NCBI GenBank assembly: GCA_002280725.1
Contig: NCEM01000002.1
Location: 40,915 to 104,914, forward strand
Direction: 5' to 3'
DNA length: 64,000 nt
DNA from: Alphaproteobacteria bacterium 32-64-14
Lineage (GTDB): Bacteria; Pseudomonadota; Alphaproteobacteria; Caulobacterales; Hyphomonadaceae
Shown piece by piece: positions 44,233 through 51,986 of this stretch; position 1 is the stretch's first letter; every line of letters begins with the position of its first letter. The notes under the pieces are model-generated. The model made no database searches. It saw nothing but the letters and a program-made list of their open reading frames with translations, and had not been told where the DNA came from. A program made the translations under genes and the position numbers.

Positions 44233-45347
44233 TGCGTCCGACGTCGCGGGTAAGCCGGCGCAGGGTTCTCCGCCAGCGCCTGCGCACGCAGCGAGGTCAG
44301 CGTGAGGCGCGTTTCCTCGAACCGCTCCAGCTTGGCCGCGAGGCTCTCGACGCCGTTGTAGGCCAGACGCTTCATCTCACGCCGCCCAAGGCTCACCGTC
44401 TCGAGGATGATTCCCGAGACAAGGCTGATGCATGACAGCACAGCCAGCGAGCCGCACAGAATCGCGGTCGGATAGCGCGGCACAAGACCCGTCGCCATGA
44501 ACTCCGCGATCAGCGGCACGCCCAGCACCAGCGTCGTCAGCATGATGAAGCCCGATATGGCGCCGAAGAACATCAGCGGGCGTTCGTCCCGCATCAGCCG
44601 CCCGATGGTGGCCAGAATGCGCGCGCCGTCCTTGATCGTCGACAGCTTGGAAACAGACCCCTCCGGCCGCGCGCCATAGGGCGTCTGCACTTCGGTGGTA
44701 ATCATGTCGAGCTCGAGCGCGTGAACCGTCAGCTCGGTTTCCGTCTCGAAGCCCGAGGCGAGGGCAGGATATGATTTCACAAACCGGCGCGAGAAAGCGC
44801 GATAGCCCGACAGCATGTCGGTAAAGCGGTCGCCGAACAGGTTCGAGACCAGACCCGTCAGCACGCGGTTGCCAAGGCGATGGCCCGCGCGATAGGCGGC
44901 TTTCTCTTCGGTGATGCGGGCGCCGACGACCATGTCGGCCTGCGTTTCAAGCAGGCGCGAGACCATGCGCGGCGCAGAGGCTGCGTCATACGTCGCATCG
45001 CCATCGACCATCACATAGACGTCGGCTTCGATGTCCGAGAACATGCGGCGCACCACATGCCCCTTGCCCTGCAGCGGCTCGCGGCGAACGATTGCGCCGG
45101 CCTCGCGCGCAACGGTCGATGTGTTGTCCCAGGAATTGTTGTCGTACACGTAGATCCGCGCATGCGGCAGCGCCACGCGGAACGAGCGCACCACTTCGCC
45201 GATCGTCCCCGCCTCGTTGAACGCCGGGATCAGCACGGCAATGTCGACATGACGTATCGCTGGCGAAATCTGTTGCCCGACGGCGTGCAGGGCTGCTTCA
45301 GCGGCCGCAAGGCGCGCGTGGATATCGGCAGTGTTGTCGATGGACAT
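44229..45347 (-). CDS. Glycosyltransferase family 2 with C-terminal membrane hairpin
   Basis: A 372-residue inverting GT-A transferase, polyprenyl-phosphate hexose synthase-like. The GT2 domain begins DIAVLIPAFNEAGTIGEVVRSF, the metal DxD is in YVMVDGDATYD, and GARITEEKAAYRAGHRLGNRVLTGLVSNLFGDRFTDMLSGYRAFSRRFV is typical of DPM1-like enzymes. Two membrane spans (about 275-300 and 308-335) anchor it. Likely makes a lipid-phosphate sugar for envelope glycans. The open frame begins at a GTG 12 codons upstream; the ATG at 45347 is preferred. Confidence 0.87.
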   Translation of the reverse strand: MSIDNTADIHARLAAAEAALHAVGQQISPAIRHVDIAVLIPAFNEAGTIGEVVRSFRVALPHARIYVYDNNSWDNTSTVAREAGAIVRREPLQGKGHVVRRMFSDIEADVYVMVDGDATYDAASAPRMVSRLLETQADMVVGARITEEKAAYRAGHRLGNRVLTGLVSNLFGDRFTDMLSGYRAFSRRFVKSYPALASGFETETELTVHALELDMITTEVQTPYGARPEGSVSKLSTIKDGARILATIGRLMRDERPLMFFGAISGFIMLTTLVLGVPLIAEFMATGLVPRYPTAILCGSLAVLSCISLVSGIILETVSLGRREMKRLAYNGVESLAAKLERFEETRLTLTSLRAQALAENPAPAYPRRRTH

Positions 45348-45452
45348 GGCCCGGCCCTGTTCCAGATTGGGCCAAGCTGACACGCCGGGATTAAAAATCC
45401 GGTTGCTGAAAAGCTTATGAAACGTGAGTTCCGCGGAAAGGTTTTGGTAACG

Positions 45453-45551
45453 CTGGACCGCCGGGCCCCCGCCCGGCAGCGCGTTGCGTCAGCAACGCGA
45501 ACGATGATCGTCGCTTCGCGCCGACTGCCGGGCGGGGCCCCGGCGGTCCAG
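45453..45551. repeat. Nested cruciform element after carA
   Basis: 27-base arms at 45453-45479 and 45525-45551 are inverted copies with one mismatch (starting CTGGACCGCCGGG). Inside is a second perfect 8-bp hairpin, CGCGTTGC-GTCA-GCAACGCG (45480-45499). The 99-base unit begins 4 bases after the carA stop codon and could fold as a branched RNA or cruciform. Probably a REP/BIME-type mobile palindrome, possibly ending the carA transcript. Confidence 0.75.
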
Positions 45552-45555
45552 AGAG

Positions 45556-46710
45556 CTACTTCCGCTCCGCCATGAACTTCGCGAAGCGCTCAAACAGGTA
45601 GAACGAGTCCTGCGGGCCGGGGCTCGCTTCGGGGTGGTGCTGCACCGAGATGATCGGCTTGCCTGCAACCGACAGTCCACAGTTCGATCCGTCGAACAGC
45701 GAGCGGTGAGACTCTTCCACGCCAGCCGGAAGCGTTTCCACGTCCACCGTGAAGCCGTGGTTCATCGACACGATCTCAACCTTGCCGGTGGTGAAGTCCT
45801 TCACCGGATGGTTCGCGCCGTGGTGGCCTTGCGGCATCTTCTTGGTCTTCGCGCCGAGCGCCAACGCCAGCATCTGGTGGCCAAGGCAGATGCCGAGGAT
45901 CGGCACGCCGCTCGCGATCAGCTTGGTGATCTCCGGCCCCGCATAGATGGCGGTCGCCGCCGGATCGCCGGGGCCATTCGACAGCACGACGCCATCCGGC
46001 GTGAGTGCGAGAATGTCTTCGGCCTTCGTCTTGGCCGGAACCACCGTCACCTTTGCGCCAATGCCCGAGAGGTTGCGCAGGATGTTCTTCTTCACGCCGA
46101 AATCCATCAGCACGACGTGATACTTCTCTTTGCCCAGCGTCTCGAACCCCGTGCCGAGCTCCCACAGGCCATCGGTTGAATCGAAGCGCTGTCCCGTCGT
46201 CACGTTGATCGCGAGGTCGGCGTTCTCGACGCCCTTCCACGAACGCGCCGCCTCAACCAGAGCCTTGCCGTCCAGCTTGCCGTCCGCTGCGTGGGCGATG
46301 GCCGCCTTGGGCATGCCCAGTTCGCGGATGCGCCGCGTCAGCGCGCGCGTGTCGATGCCCGACAGGCCGATGATGTTGCGCGAGGCCAGCCAGTCGCTGA
46401 GATGATCAGCCGCCCGCCAGCTCGAGGGCAACGTCGGCGGCGCCTTGAACACCGCGCCGCGCGCGGCAGCCTTGCCTTGCGCCGAGCTTTCTTCCTGATC
46501 GTCCGCATTCGCGCCGACATTGCCGATGTGCGGGAAGGTGAAGAGCACGATCTGTTCGGCGTAGGACGGGTCGGTCAGTATCTCCTGATACCCCGTCATC
46601 GCCGTGTTGAAGCACAGCTCGCCCGCCGCGATCCCGGCCGCTCCGTGGCCTTCGCCCCAGAAAATCGTTCCGTCCTCGAGGGCGATGGCGCCTGTGGCAA
46701 GTTTGGTCAT
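45556..46710 (-). CDS. carA: Carbamoyl-phosphate synthase small subunit
   Basis: Glutaminase subunit, 384 residues, that delivers ammonia to CarB. N-terminal CarA domain [20 protein letters not shown] and [22 protein letters not shown]-terminal class I amidotransferase with Cys in [15 protein letters not shown] and the His/Glu pair in [11 protein letters not shown]. The separate promoter at 46768-46796 fits transcription independent of carB, which is 5.3 kb downstream. Confidence 0.97.
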   Translation of the reverse strand: MTKLATGAIALEDGTIFWGEGHGAAGIAAGELCFNTAMTGYQEILTDPSYAEQIVLFTFPHIGNVGANADDQEESSAQGKAAARGAVFKAPPTLPSSWRAADHLSDWLASRNIIGLSGIDTRALTRRIRELGMPKAAIAHAADGKLDGKALVEAARSWKGVENADLAINVTTGQRFDSTDGLWELGTGFETLGKEKYHVVLMDFGVKKNILRNLSGIGAKVTVVPAKTKAEDILALTPDGVVLSNGPGDPAATAIYAGPEITKLIASGVPILGICLGHQMLALALGAKTKKMPQGHHGANHPVKDFTTGKVEIVSMNHGFTVDVETLPAGVEESHRSLFDGSNCGLSVAGKPIISVQHHPEASPGPQDSFYLFERFAKFMAERK

Positions 46711-46767
46711 CTGGGCGCCTCCCTACGGAGCTGCGCGACTCGGAAAGCCAGCCGCGCAAACGGCCGC

Positions 46768-46796
46768 TAGTTAGGGGGGTGGGCAGGGGGCGTCAA
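46768..46796 (-). promoter_or_regulatory. carA promoter
   Basis: On the minus strand TTGACG (46796-46791), a 17-base all but one C/T/G-run spacer rich in C, TAACTA (46773-46768). Transcription start expected near 46761, giving a leader of about 50 bases with GGGAGG before the ATG at 46710. Confidence 0.55.
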
Positions 46797-46816
46797 GGAC
46801 GCAGTCTGCGGCCTGT

Positions 46817-47062
46817 TCACCAGCCCTGCACGAAGGCGAGTAGCCGTGAGATCAAGCTGCGCGCGGGCGCAATCGTCGCCGCCGCGATGCCGCCGACTAT
46901 ACCCGCCGCCACCGCAACGGCCAACATCAGGCCCGGATCGTTTGGAGCGAACGCAACTCCCAGAGCGCCGGAGCCAATAATTGCGGCCAGAGCCCCAACG
47001 ATGAAGGCGCCAACGTAGTTTTTGGCGTTCTCCATCTGGCTTGGTTGGTCGGGTTCACTCAT
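46817..47062 (-). CDS. Small hypothetical membrane protein
   Basis: An 81-residue protein with two hydrophobic segments (about 18-38, YVGAFIVGALAAIIGSGALG, and 45-66, GLMLAVAVAAGIVGGIAAATI) after a short charged start MSEPDQPSQMENAKN. Ends SLISRLLAFVQGW. Neither ATG (47062 nor the in-frame 47074) has a good ribosome-binding site. Gly/Ala-rich helices suggest a small integral membrane protein. Not recognised. Lies 48 bases after the nitroreductase gene on the same strand. Confidence 0.5.
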   Translation of the reverse strand: MSEPDQPSQMENAKNYVGAFIVGALAAIIGSGALGVAFAPNDPGLMLAVAVAAGIVGGIAAATIAPARSLISRLLAFVQGW

Positions 47063-47109
47063 CGGGTAAAACATGAGGGACAACCCACAAGGCCGCAAGG
47101 CCAAGGCGG

Positions 47110-47748
47110 TCACCCCGTCCAGCGCGTCGCCTTGTTGGAAACCGTCGCTCGCTGGCGTTCCACCGGCTGTTCCTTTGCCGTGCCGAGATAGATGAACCCG
47201 GCGATCTGCTCGTGCCCGGAAAGCCCCAGCGCGGCCTGCACATGCCCGTCGTAAGCGGCATCCTCGCTGATCCACACGCCCGCCCAGCCCATGGCCTGCG
47301 ACGCGATCAGAAGGTTCTGGCAGAACGCCCCCGCCGAAAGCTGCTGCTCCCACACCGGCGTGTTCTTCTTGTCGTGCACAGGCGAGGACACCACGCACAG
47401 GATCAGCGGCGCGCGGAAAGGCAGCGCCCGCTCCGCCGCCAGTTGGTCCTGCGTCGCGTCGGGATCGCGCAGGTGGCGCGCCGCCGCCAGCACGTCGCCA
47501 AACAGCGCCCGCGCCGCGCCCGCGATGATCAGCACGCGCCATGGCTCGAGTTTGCGATGGTCCGGCACGCGCATCGCCAGGCGCAGCATCGCGTCGATAT
47601 CGTCCGCCGCCGGGCCCGGCTCGCTCAACGCCGCAACCGGCGTCGAGCGGCGCAGGGCCAGCAGGCGCAGCGTTTCCGGCGAGGGATGGTTGGGCGCAAG
47701 CGGCGCTGCGAACTCGGGCTCAGGCGGAAGGTTCGCCTTGATCGGCAC
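47110..47748 (-). CDS. Nitroreductase family protein
   Basis: A 212-residue flavin reductase of the YdjA-like group. FMN-contact motif RRSTPVAALSEPGP near the start, then MRVPDHRKLEPWRVLIIAG, and the later GAFCQNLLIASQAMGWAGVWISE and GFIYLGTAKEQPVERQR. Uses NAD(P)H to reduce nitro compounds or related electrophiles; physiological substrate unknown. Its GTG start overlaps the stop of the DsbA-like gene by one base (TAGTG), so the two are coupled. Confidence 0.85.
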   Translation of the reverse strand: MPIKANLPPEPEFAAPLAPNHPSPETLRLLALRRSTPVAALSEPGPAADDIDAMLRLAMRVPDHRKLEPWRVLIIAGAARALFGDVLAAARHLRDPDATQDQLAAERALPFRAPLILCVVSSPVHDKKNTPVWEQQLSAGAFCQNLLIASQAMGWAGVWISEDAAYDGHVQAALGLSGHEQIAGFIYLGTAKEQPVERQRATVSNKATRWTG

Positions 47749-48443
47749 TAGTGCTGCTCGCCCGGCGCATGCTCATGGCCATCGCCGGCGGGCGCAACGG
47801 GCTGGGCCGGGGGCGCTTCGCCCGCGAGCGCGGCATCGATGGCGATCTTCACGGCGCTCCAGTTGCTGTCGGCGATCTTCACATTGTTGACCACGAAGGT
47901 CGGCGTCGAGTTGATGCCTTTCTGCGTGGCGTCCGTGCCAACATCATTGATGCGGCGGATGTTGGCCTTCTCGTCGACGCAGGAATTCACCTGCTCTTCG
48001 CTGAGATTGAACTTCGCGCCCAGCAAGCGCAGCGCCGGCATCGCGTCGCCAGATTCGGCGGCTTTCACCAGCTCCTGCTGGCGCAGGAAAGCTTCGTCCA
48101 GCACTTCGAAGAAATCTTCCTGCCCGGCGCAGCGCGCGACCGAGAAGATGCCGAAATCGATGGGCCCGTGGATCGCGAACTCGCGGAAGATGAACTTGAT
48201 CTTGCCGGTCTCGATATAATCGCGCTTCACCTCGGCCCAGTTCTGGTCATGCCAGTTCTTGCAGCCCGGGCAGGTCGGCGAGCCGTACTCGATCACCGTC
48301 ACCTTGGCGTCGGCCGGTCCTTTGAAAGCGTCACCCTCCACCAGCACGATCTTGTCGCGCCCCGGCGCAGGCCCGCCGCACGCAGCAAGCGATCCAGCGG
48401 CCAGCGTGGCGGCAAGGGCGACGGCGAGAGACTTGAGAAACAT
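47748..48443 (-). CDS. DsbA family thioredoxin-fold lipoprotein (CPGC)
   Basis: A 231-residue exported thiol-disulfide protein. Lipoprotein signal MFLKSLAVALAATLAAGSLAAC. Redox site CPGC in IEYGSPTCPGCKNWHDQ, and the cis-Pro loop INSTPTFVVNN. The C-terminal tail is His/Pro/Ala-rich (PAGDGHEHAPGEQH), a possible metal-binding end. It belongs to the DsbA/DsbG-like group that oxidises or isomerises disulfides in the periplasm. Two more members occur at 62-63.6 kb with different CxxC dipeptides. Confidence 0.85.
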   Translation of the reverse strand: MFLKSLAVALAATLAAGSLAACGGPAPGRDKIVLVEGDAFKGPADAKVTVIEYGSPTCPGCKNWHDQNWAEVKRDYIETGKIKFIFREFAIHGPIDFGIFSVARCAGQEDFFEVLDEAFLRQQELVKAAESGDAMPALRLLGAKFNLSEEQVNSCVDEKANIRRINDVGTDATQKGINSTPTFVVNNVKIADSNWSAVKIAIDAALAGEAPPAQPVAPAGDGHEHAPGEQH

Positions 48444-48494
48444 GCGCGGCTCCGAAGCAAAACTGGCCGGAACTTAGAGGGTTGGAGGCAAAGA

Positions 48495-48564
48495 GGGAAT
48501 AGGGAGTGGGGAATAGGGAATAGGGAATAGGGAATAGGGAATAGGGAATAGGGAATAGGGAATA
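48495..48564. repeat. GGGAATA heptamer tandem array
   Basis: Eight perfect consecutive copies of GGGAATA (48509-48564) preceded by GGGAATA and GGGAGTG (48495-48508), about ten units in all. It lies between the divergent DsbA-like and NUDIX genes. The complementary sequence (CTATTCCCCACTCCCCATTCCC) recurs inverted at 48587-48616, so the array can pair with a mirror arm. Copy-number change is likely. Confidence 0.85.
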
Positions 48565-48581
48565 GGAGCGGGACAGACGGA

Positions 48582-48616
48582 ACCCCTACTCCCTATTCCC
48601 CACTCCCCATTCCCTG
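48582..48616. repeat. Inverted counterpart of the heptamer array
   Basis: Runs CCCTACTCCCTATTCCCC then ACTCCCCATTCCCTG. Its reverse complement matches the start of the array (GGGAATAGGGAGTGGGGAAT at 48495-48514) with one or two differences, forming an inverted repeat across about 70 bases. It ends 13 bases before the NUDIX start. Confidence 0.7.
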
Positions 48617-48629
48617 TATTCGCCATCCC

Positions 48630-49229
48630 ATGACCGACACCCCCAAGCCCTGGCGCATTAAGTCCGCGCGGACGATCTACAACAACAAGTGGGTGATGCT
48701 GCGCGAGTATGAGACGGTCGCTCCAACGGGCGCGGATGCGAGCTATGGGCTGGTCCACATCCATAATCTGGCGCTTGGCGTGCTGCCTATCGACGACGAC
48801 GGCCACACCATCCTGATCGGCCAGCAGCGCTTTCCCTTTGGCCGCTATTCGTGGGAGCTGCCGGAGGGCGGCGGGCCGCAGGAATTGCCCCCGTTGGAAG
48901 GCGCCCAGCGTGAGCTGTCTGAGGAGGCGGGCCTCAAGGCCGCGCACTGGCTGCCCTTGATCGCTGACGTCCACCTGTCCAACTCGATTACGGACGAACG
49001 GGCTTTCGCCTTCATTGCCTGGGGCCTTTCCGCGGATCACTCCTTCGCGAAGGACAGTTCAGAGGAACTAACCGTTCGAAGAGTTCCATTCGCAGAAGCG
49101 TTGAAAATGGCGGTCTCCGGCGAGATCACCGACGGATTCTCTCTTGTCATGCTGCTCAAGGCTGACCATCTGCTTCGGACCGGGGCGTTGCCCCCGGAAC
49201 TGGCGAAGCGCATGCTCGCCGGTTCCTGA
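48630..49229 (+). CDS. NUDIX hydrolase (ADP-ribose pyrophosphatase-like)
   Basis: A 199-residue hydrolase of nucleoside-diphosphate derivatives. The Nudix helix RELSEEAGL is intact with all metal-binding Glu residues, but the first Glu of the GX5E part is displaced: GPQELPPLEGAQRE has Glu one position early and Leu at the usual place. N-terminal IKSARTIYNNKWVMLREYE and SWELPEGGGPQE are typical of the ADP-ribose or sugar-nucleotide branch. The start lies just after the inverted heptamer arm, so expression may respond to repeat changes. cysE follows 30 bases later. Confidence 0.85.
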   Translation: MTDTPKPWRIKSARTIYNNKWVMLREYETVAPTGADASYGLVHIHNLALGVLPIDDDGHTILIGQQRFPFGRYSWELPEGGGPQELPPLEGAQRELSEEAGLKAAHWLPLIADVHLSNSITDERAFAFIAWGLSADHSFAKDSSEELTVRRVPFAEALKMAVSGEITDGFSLVMLLKADHLLRTGALPPELAKRMLAGS

Positions 49230-49259
49230 CGGGTCGGACGGAACCCGATGGAGGATGAC

Positions 49260-50087
49260 ATGGCCGACGGACGCTCCCCCCTGACCGAGGCGATCGGCTA
49301 CGCAGGCGTGCCTGCGCCGGTCTGGCAGAAGCTGCGCTTCGATGCGCAGCAGGCGGCCCAGCAGGAGCCCGCGCTTGCGAGCTACCTCAACGCCACCGTG
49401 CTCAACCACGAGAACTTCGCCGACGCGCTCAGCTATCACCTCGCGCAAAAGGCTGGCGGTCCCGACATGAACGCGCTTTCCATCCGCGAGATCTGCGAGG
49501 AAGCGCTGAAGTCCGATCCTGCCATCGTCGCCGCCGCAGAGCGCGACCTGCAGGCGGTGCTCGACCGCGATCCGGCGACGCGCTCCACGCTGCAGCCCTT
49601 CCTGTTCTTCAAGGGTTTCCTCGCGCTGCAGACGCATCGCATCGGTCACTGGCTGTGGGGGCAGGGCCGCGAAACGCTCGCCTTCTTCCTGCAGTCGCGT
49701 ACGTCCGAACTCTATGCCGTCGACATTCACCCCGCCGCACCCATCGGCTCGGGCGTCTTCATGGACCATGCGACAGGCATCGTCATCGGCGAGACGGCGC
49801 GCGTGGGTGATGATGTCTCCATGCTCCATGGCGTCACGCTGGGCGGCACGGGCAAGGTCTACACCGATCGCCATCCGAAGATCGGCAATGGCGTGCTGCT
49901 TGGCGCCGGATCGAAAGTGCTCGGCAATATCCGCATCGGCGATGAAGCGCGCGTGGGCTCCGGCTCCGTCGTGCTGTCGGACGTGCCGGCGCGTTGCTCG
50001 GTCGCTGGCGTGCCCGCCAAGCCCGTGGGCGGCGCCTGCATGAAGCCCGCGCAGACGATGGACCAGAAGTTCGACGTCGGGCTCTGA
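49260..50087 (+). CDS. cysE: Serine O-acetyltransferase
   Basis: Acetyl-CoA-dependent enzyme making O-acetylserine for cysteine. 275 residues: an N-terminal helical domain, then ALQTHRIGHWLWGQGRETLAFFLQSR and the left-handed beta-helix with catalytic Asp/His in YAVDIHPAAPIGSG and His in FMDHATGIVIGETARVGD, VTLGGTGK, RHPKIGNGVLLGAGSKVLGNIRIGD. The frame contains an ATG at 49248, but GGAGGA lies inside it, 7 bases before the ATG at 49260, which is therefore the start. Followed in this class by DUF3126, here 0.5 kb later after two tiny antisense genes. Confidence 0.96.
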   Translation: MADGRSPLTEAIGYAGVPAPVWQKLRFDAQQAAQQEPALASYLNATVLNHENFADALSYHLAQKAGGPDMNALSIREICEEALKSDPAIVAAAERDLQAVLDRDPATRSTLQPFLFFKGFLALQTHRIGHWLWGQGRETLAFFLQSRTSELYAVDIHPAAPIGSGVFMDHATGIVIGETARVGDDVSMLHGVTLGGTGKVYTDRHPKIGNGVLLGAGSKVLGNIRIGDEARVGSGSVVLSDVPARCSVAGVPAKPVGGACMKPAQTMDQKFDVGL

Positions 50088-50099
50088 GGTGCGGGCTCT

Positions 50100-50246
50100 C
50101 TAGTACCCGCCATCATTCTCGCAGTCACAATCCTCGCCGCTCGGGCTGTCATACGTGCTGTCGTAGTCGTCCCCTAACTCATCGTCCAAGATGCGGCCCG
50201 AACAGAGCGCGAGCGCGGCGATGGCGGCGAGAATGACTCGTTTCAT
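50100..50246 (-). CDS. Small acidic exported protein, paralogue without lipobox Cys
   Basis: A 48-residue product: MKRVILAAIAALALCSGR then ILDDELGDDYDSTYDSPSGEDCDCENDGGY, very acidic with two cysteines in CDC. The N-terminal 17 residues match the next gene (MKRAILACMAAIALCSGC) but Arg replaces the lipidated Cys at position 18, so lipoprotein processing should fail. GGGGA lies upstream of the ATG. Acidic CDC-containing tails could bind metal; function unknown. Confidence 0.55.
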   Translation of the reverse strand: MKRVILAAIAALALCSGRILDDELGDDYDSTYDSPSGEDCDCENDGGY

Positions 50247-50266
50247 TGCAATGGCGTCCCCGAGAC

Positions 50267-50401
50267 TCAGCGTCCGACGGGCTGGGCAGGCGATGAGAAA
50301 CTGCTTTCGGGTTCATCCTCGATGAACTCGACGTCCTCAAACATCTCGCAGCCTGAACACAGCGCGATAGCCGCCATGCAGGCAAGGATTGCTCGCTTCA
50401 T
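50267..50401 (-). CDS. Small acidic lipoprotein
   Basis: A 44-residue lipoprotein: MKRAILACMAAIALCSGC (lipobox CSGC), mature part EMFEDVEFIEDEPESSFSSPAQPVGR. Clearly paralogous to the adjacent gene in its signal region. GGTGA precedes the ATG. The acidic Glu/Asp run and short length resemble other unassigned envelope lipopeptides. It lies 20 bases upstream of its paralogue on the same strand; both are antisense between cysE and DUF3126. Confidence 0.6.
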   Translation of the reverse strand: MKRAILACMAAIALCSGCEMFEDVEFIEDEPESSFSSPAQPVGR

Positions 50402-50590
50402 CGTGAATCACCCCGGAGCCAACCCTGCCCCTGAATAGCAGGGCCATGGCTGTTGGATAGTTCGGGGTCTGCGATACACTCCCTTTGGGGTGTTCCTGCT
50501 GTTTTGGCGCACTGCGGGTTGCTTCGCACAGGGTTGGCGCCGGACGGTTAGGCGGCTAAGTCTCCGCCGACACGCTCAGGAGCCGCGCCG

Positions 50591-50800
50591 ATGAACCCGG
50601 AAACCGTCAAACGCATCGAGACGTATCTCAAGCGCACGCTGAACCCCGGCATCACCCTTGCCGCCCGCCCGCGCGTGAACGACAGCGTCGAAGTCACGCT
50701 CGGCGGCGAGCATCTCGGCCTCGTCTACCTGATCGAGGACGAAGGCGAGACGAGCTACCAGCTCGAAATGACCATCCTGCAGGAAGACCTCGAAGGCTGA
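50591..50800 (+). CDS. DUF3126 family protein
   Basis: A 69-residue cytoplasmic protein of the alphaproteobacterial DUF3126 family, usually encoded next to cysE. MNPETVKRIETYLKRTLNPGI, VTLGGEHLGLVYLIEDEGETSYQLEMTILQEDLE are typical. Function unknown. Here it is separated from cysE by about 500 bases containing two small antisense genes. Confidence 0.85.
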   Translation: MNPETVKRIETYLKRTLNPGITLAARPRVNDSVEVTLGGEHLGLVYLIEDEGETSYQLEMTILQEDLEG

Positions 50801-50898
50801 TCGCAAGGCCGGTCGATTTCCCGCACTGCAAGATTGTGAGACGCCCGCCACGGGTCTAGCCTGACATCGTCAAGTCAAAGACGGTGGAGGGACTCCCA

Positions 50899-51843
50899 AT
50901 GATGCGTGCCATGATTCTTGGCGTATCGCTCGCAACGCTGGCGCTCGCCGGTTGCCAGACAGCGGGCCCGCCTGAAGCCGCATCTGAGGGCTCTGTCGCC
51001 GCAAAGCCCGCCATCGCGGTCGAGAGCAAGTTCGCCACCAGCGCCGACGGCACTAAAATCCACTACAACGCCTCGGGCAAGGGACCGCTCGTCCTCGCCA
51101 TCCACGGCTTCCCGGATTTCTCCGGCTCGTGGGATCAACTCGCGCCCGCGCTGAACGATGGCTATCGTTTCGTCGCCATCGACACGCGCGGCTATAATCT
51201 CTCGGGGCAGCCGGCCGGCGTTGCCAACTATGCGATGCCGAAGCTGGTCGAGGATGTGCAGGCCGTAATCAAGGCCGAAGGCTATGACAAGGCCACAGTC
51301 ATCGGCCATGACTGGGGCGCCGCCATCGCGTGGAACTATGCCTTCGCGCATCCCGAAACGCTTGAGCGGCTGGTGATCCTCTCCGTGCCGCACCCCGCCA
51401 ACATGGGCCGCCAGCTTCAGGCTGCGCCGCAGAACTCTAACTACGCGCGCAACTTCCAGAAGGAAGGCTCGGAGAACAATCTTACCGCCGAAGGTCTCGC
51501 CGGCTGGGTCCGCGATCCGGCTGCGAAGGCCAAATATGTCGAGGCGTTCAAACGCTCTAGCTTTGCGGGCATGATGAATTACTACCGCGCCAACTATCCG
51601 TCCGCGCCTGAGCCTGGCGCCGCGCTTCCCACCTTCCCGAAGATCAACACGCCCGTGCTGGTGATCCACGGCATGAAGGATACGGCGCTGCTCTCCATGG
51701 GCCACAACGACACGTGGGATCAGGTCGCCAAGGACACCACCATCTTGATGGTGCCTGACGCCAACCACTTCGTGCAGCACGATGCAGCTGGCCTCGTGAA
51801 TGGCACGATCCGCTCATGGCTCGACCTGCATCCGGTGAAGTAG
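50899..51843 (+). CDS. Epoxide hydrolase-like alpha/beta hydrolase lipoprotein
   Basis: A 314-residue hydrolase with lipoprotein signal (lipid Cys19 in LALAGCQT), so envelope-anchored. The fold is of the epoxide hydrolase/haloalkane dehalogenase branch: HGFPDFSGSW (HGxP oxyanion), nucleophile Asp in VIGHDWGAAIAW rather than Ser, acid in LVIHGMKDTALL, His in PDANHFVQHD. Asp as nucleophile separates it from the serine hydrolase at 29.8 kb. GGAGGG is 8 bases before the ATG at 50899; a GTG at 50884 is not used. An extracytoplasmic location is unusual for this branch. Confidence 0.83.
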   Translation: MMRAMILGVSLATLALAGCQTAGPPEAASEGSVAAKPAIAVESKFATSADGTKIHYNASGKGPLVLAIHGFPDFSGSWDQLAPALNDGYRFVAIDTRGYNLSGQPAGVANYAMPKLVEDVQAVIKAEGYDKATVIGHDWGAAIAWNYAFAHPETLERLVILSVPHPANMGRQLQAAPQNSNYARNFQKEGSENNLTAEGLAGWVRDPAAKAKYVEAFKRSSFAGMMNYYRANYPSAPEPGAALPTFPKINTPVLVIHGMKDTALLSMGHNDTWDQVAKDTTILMVPDANHFVQHDAAGLVNGTIRSWLDLHPVK

Positions 51844-51986
51844 GCGCAGCTACTGCATGGAAATGCCGTCGCCGCCGCTGCGGCAAGCTTTGCGGCAGGT
51901 TGCGATCACGGGCAAGTTGTGAAAGCAAATCCGGCTGACGGGCCGGAACCCCGCTTGTATGCGCCGACCCATCTCAGGGGACACAG

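Noticed and set aside
45556..46710. carA and carB as one operon
   Set aside because: Five genes on both strands lie between them and carA has its own promoter and a strong structure after its stop.
48474..49040. Minus-strand frame running through the heptamer array
   Set aside because: Its C-terminus is only translated repeat (PIPYSLF units) and the rest is antisense to the NUDIX gene.
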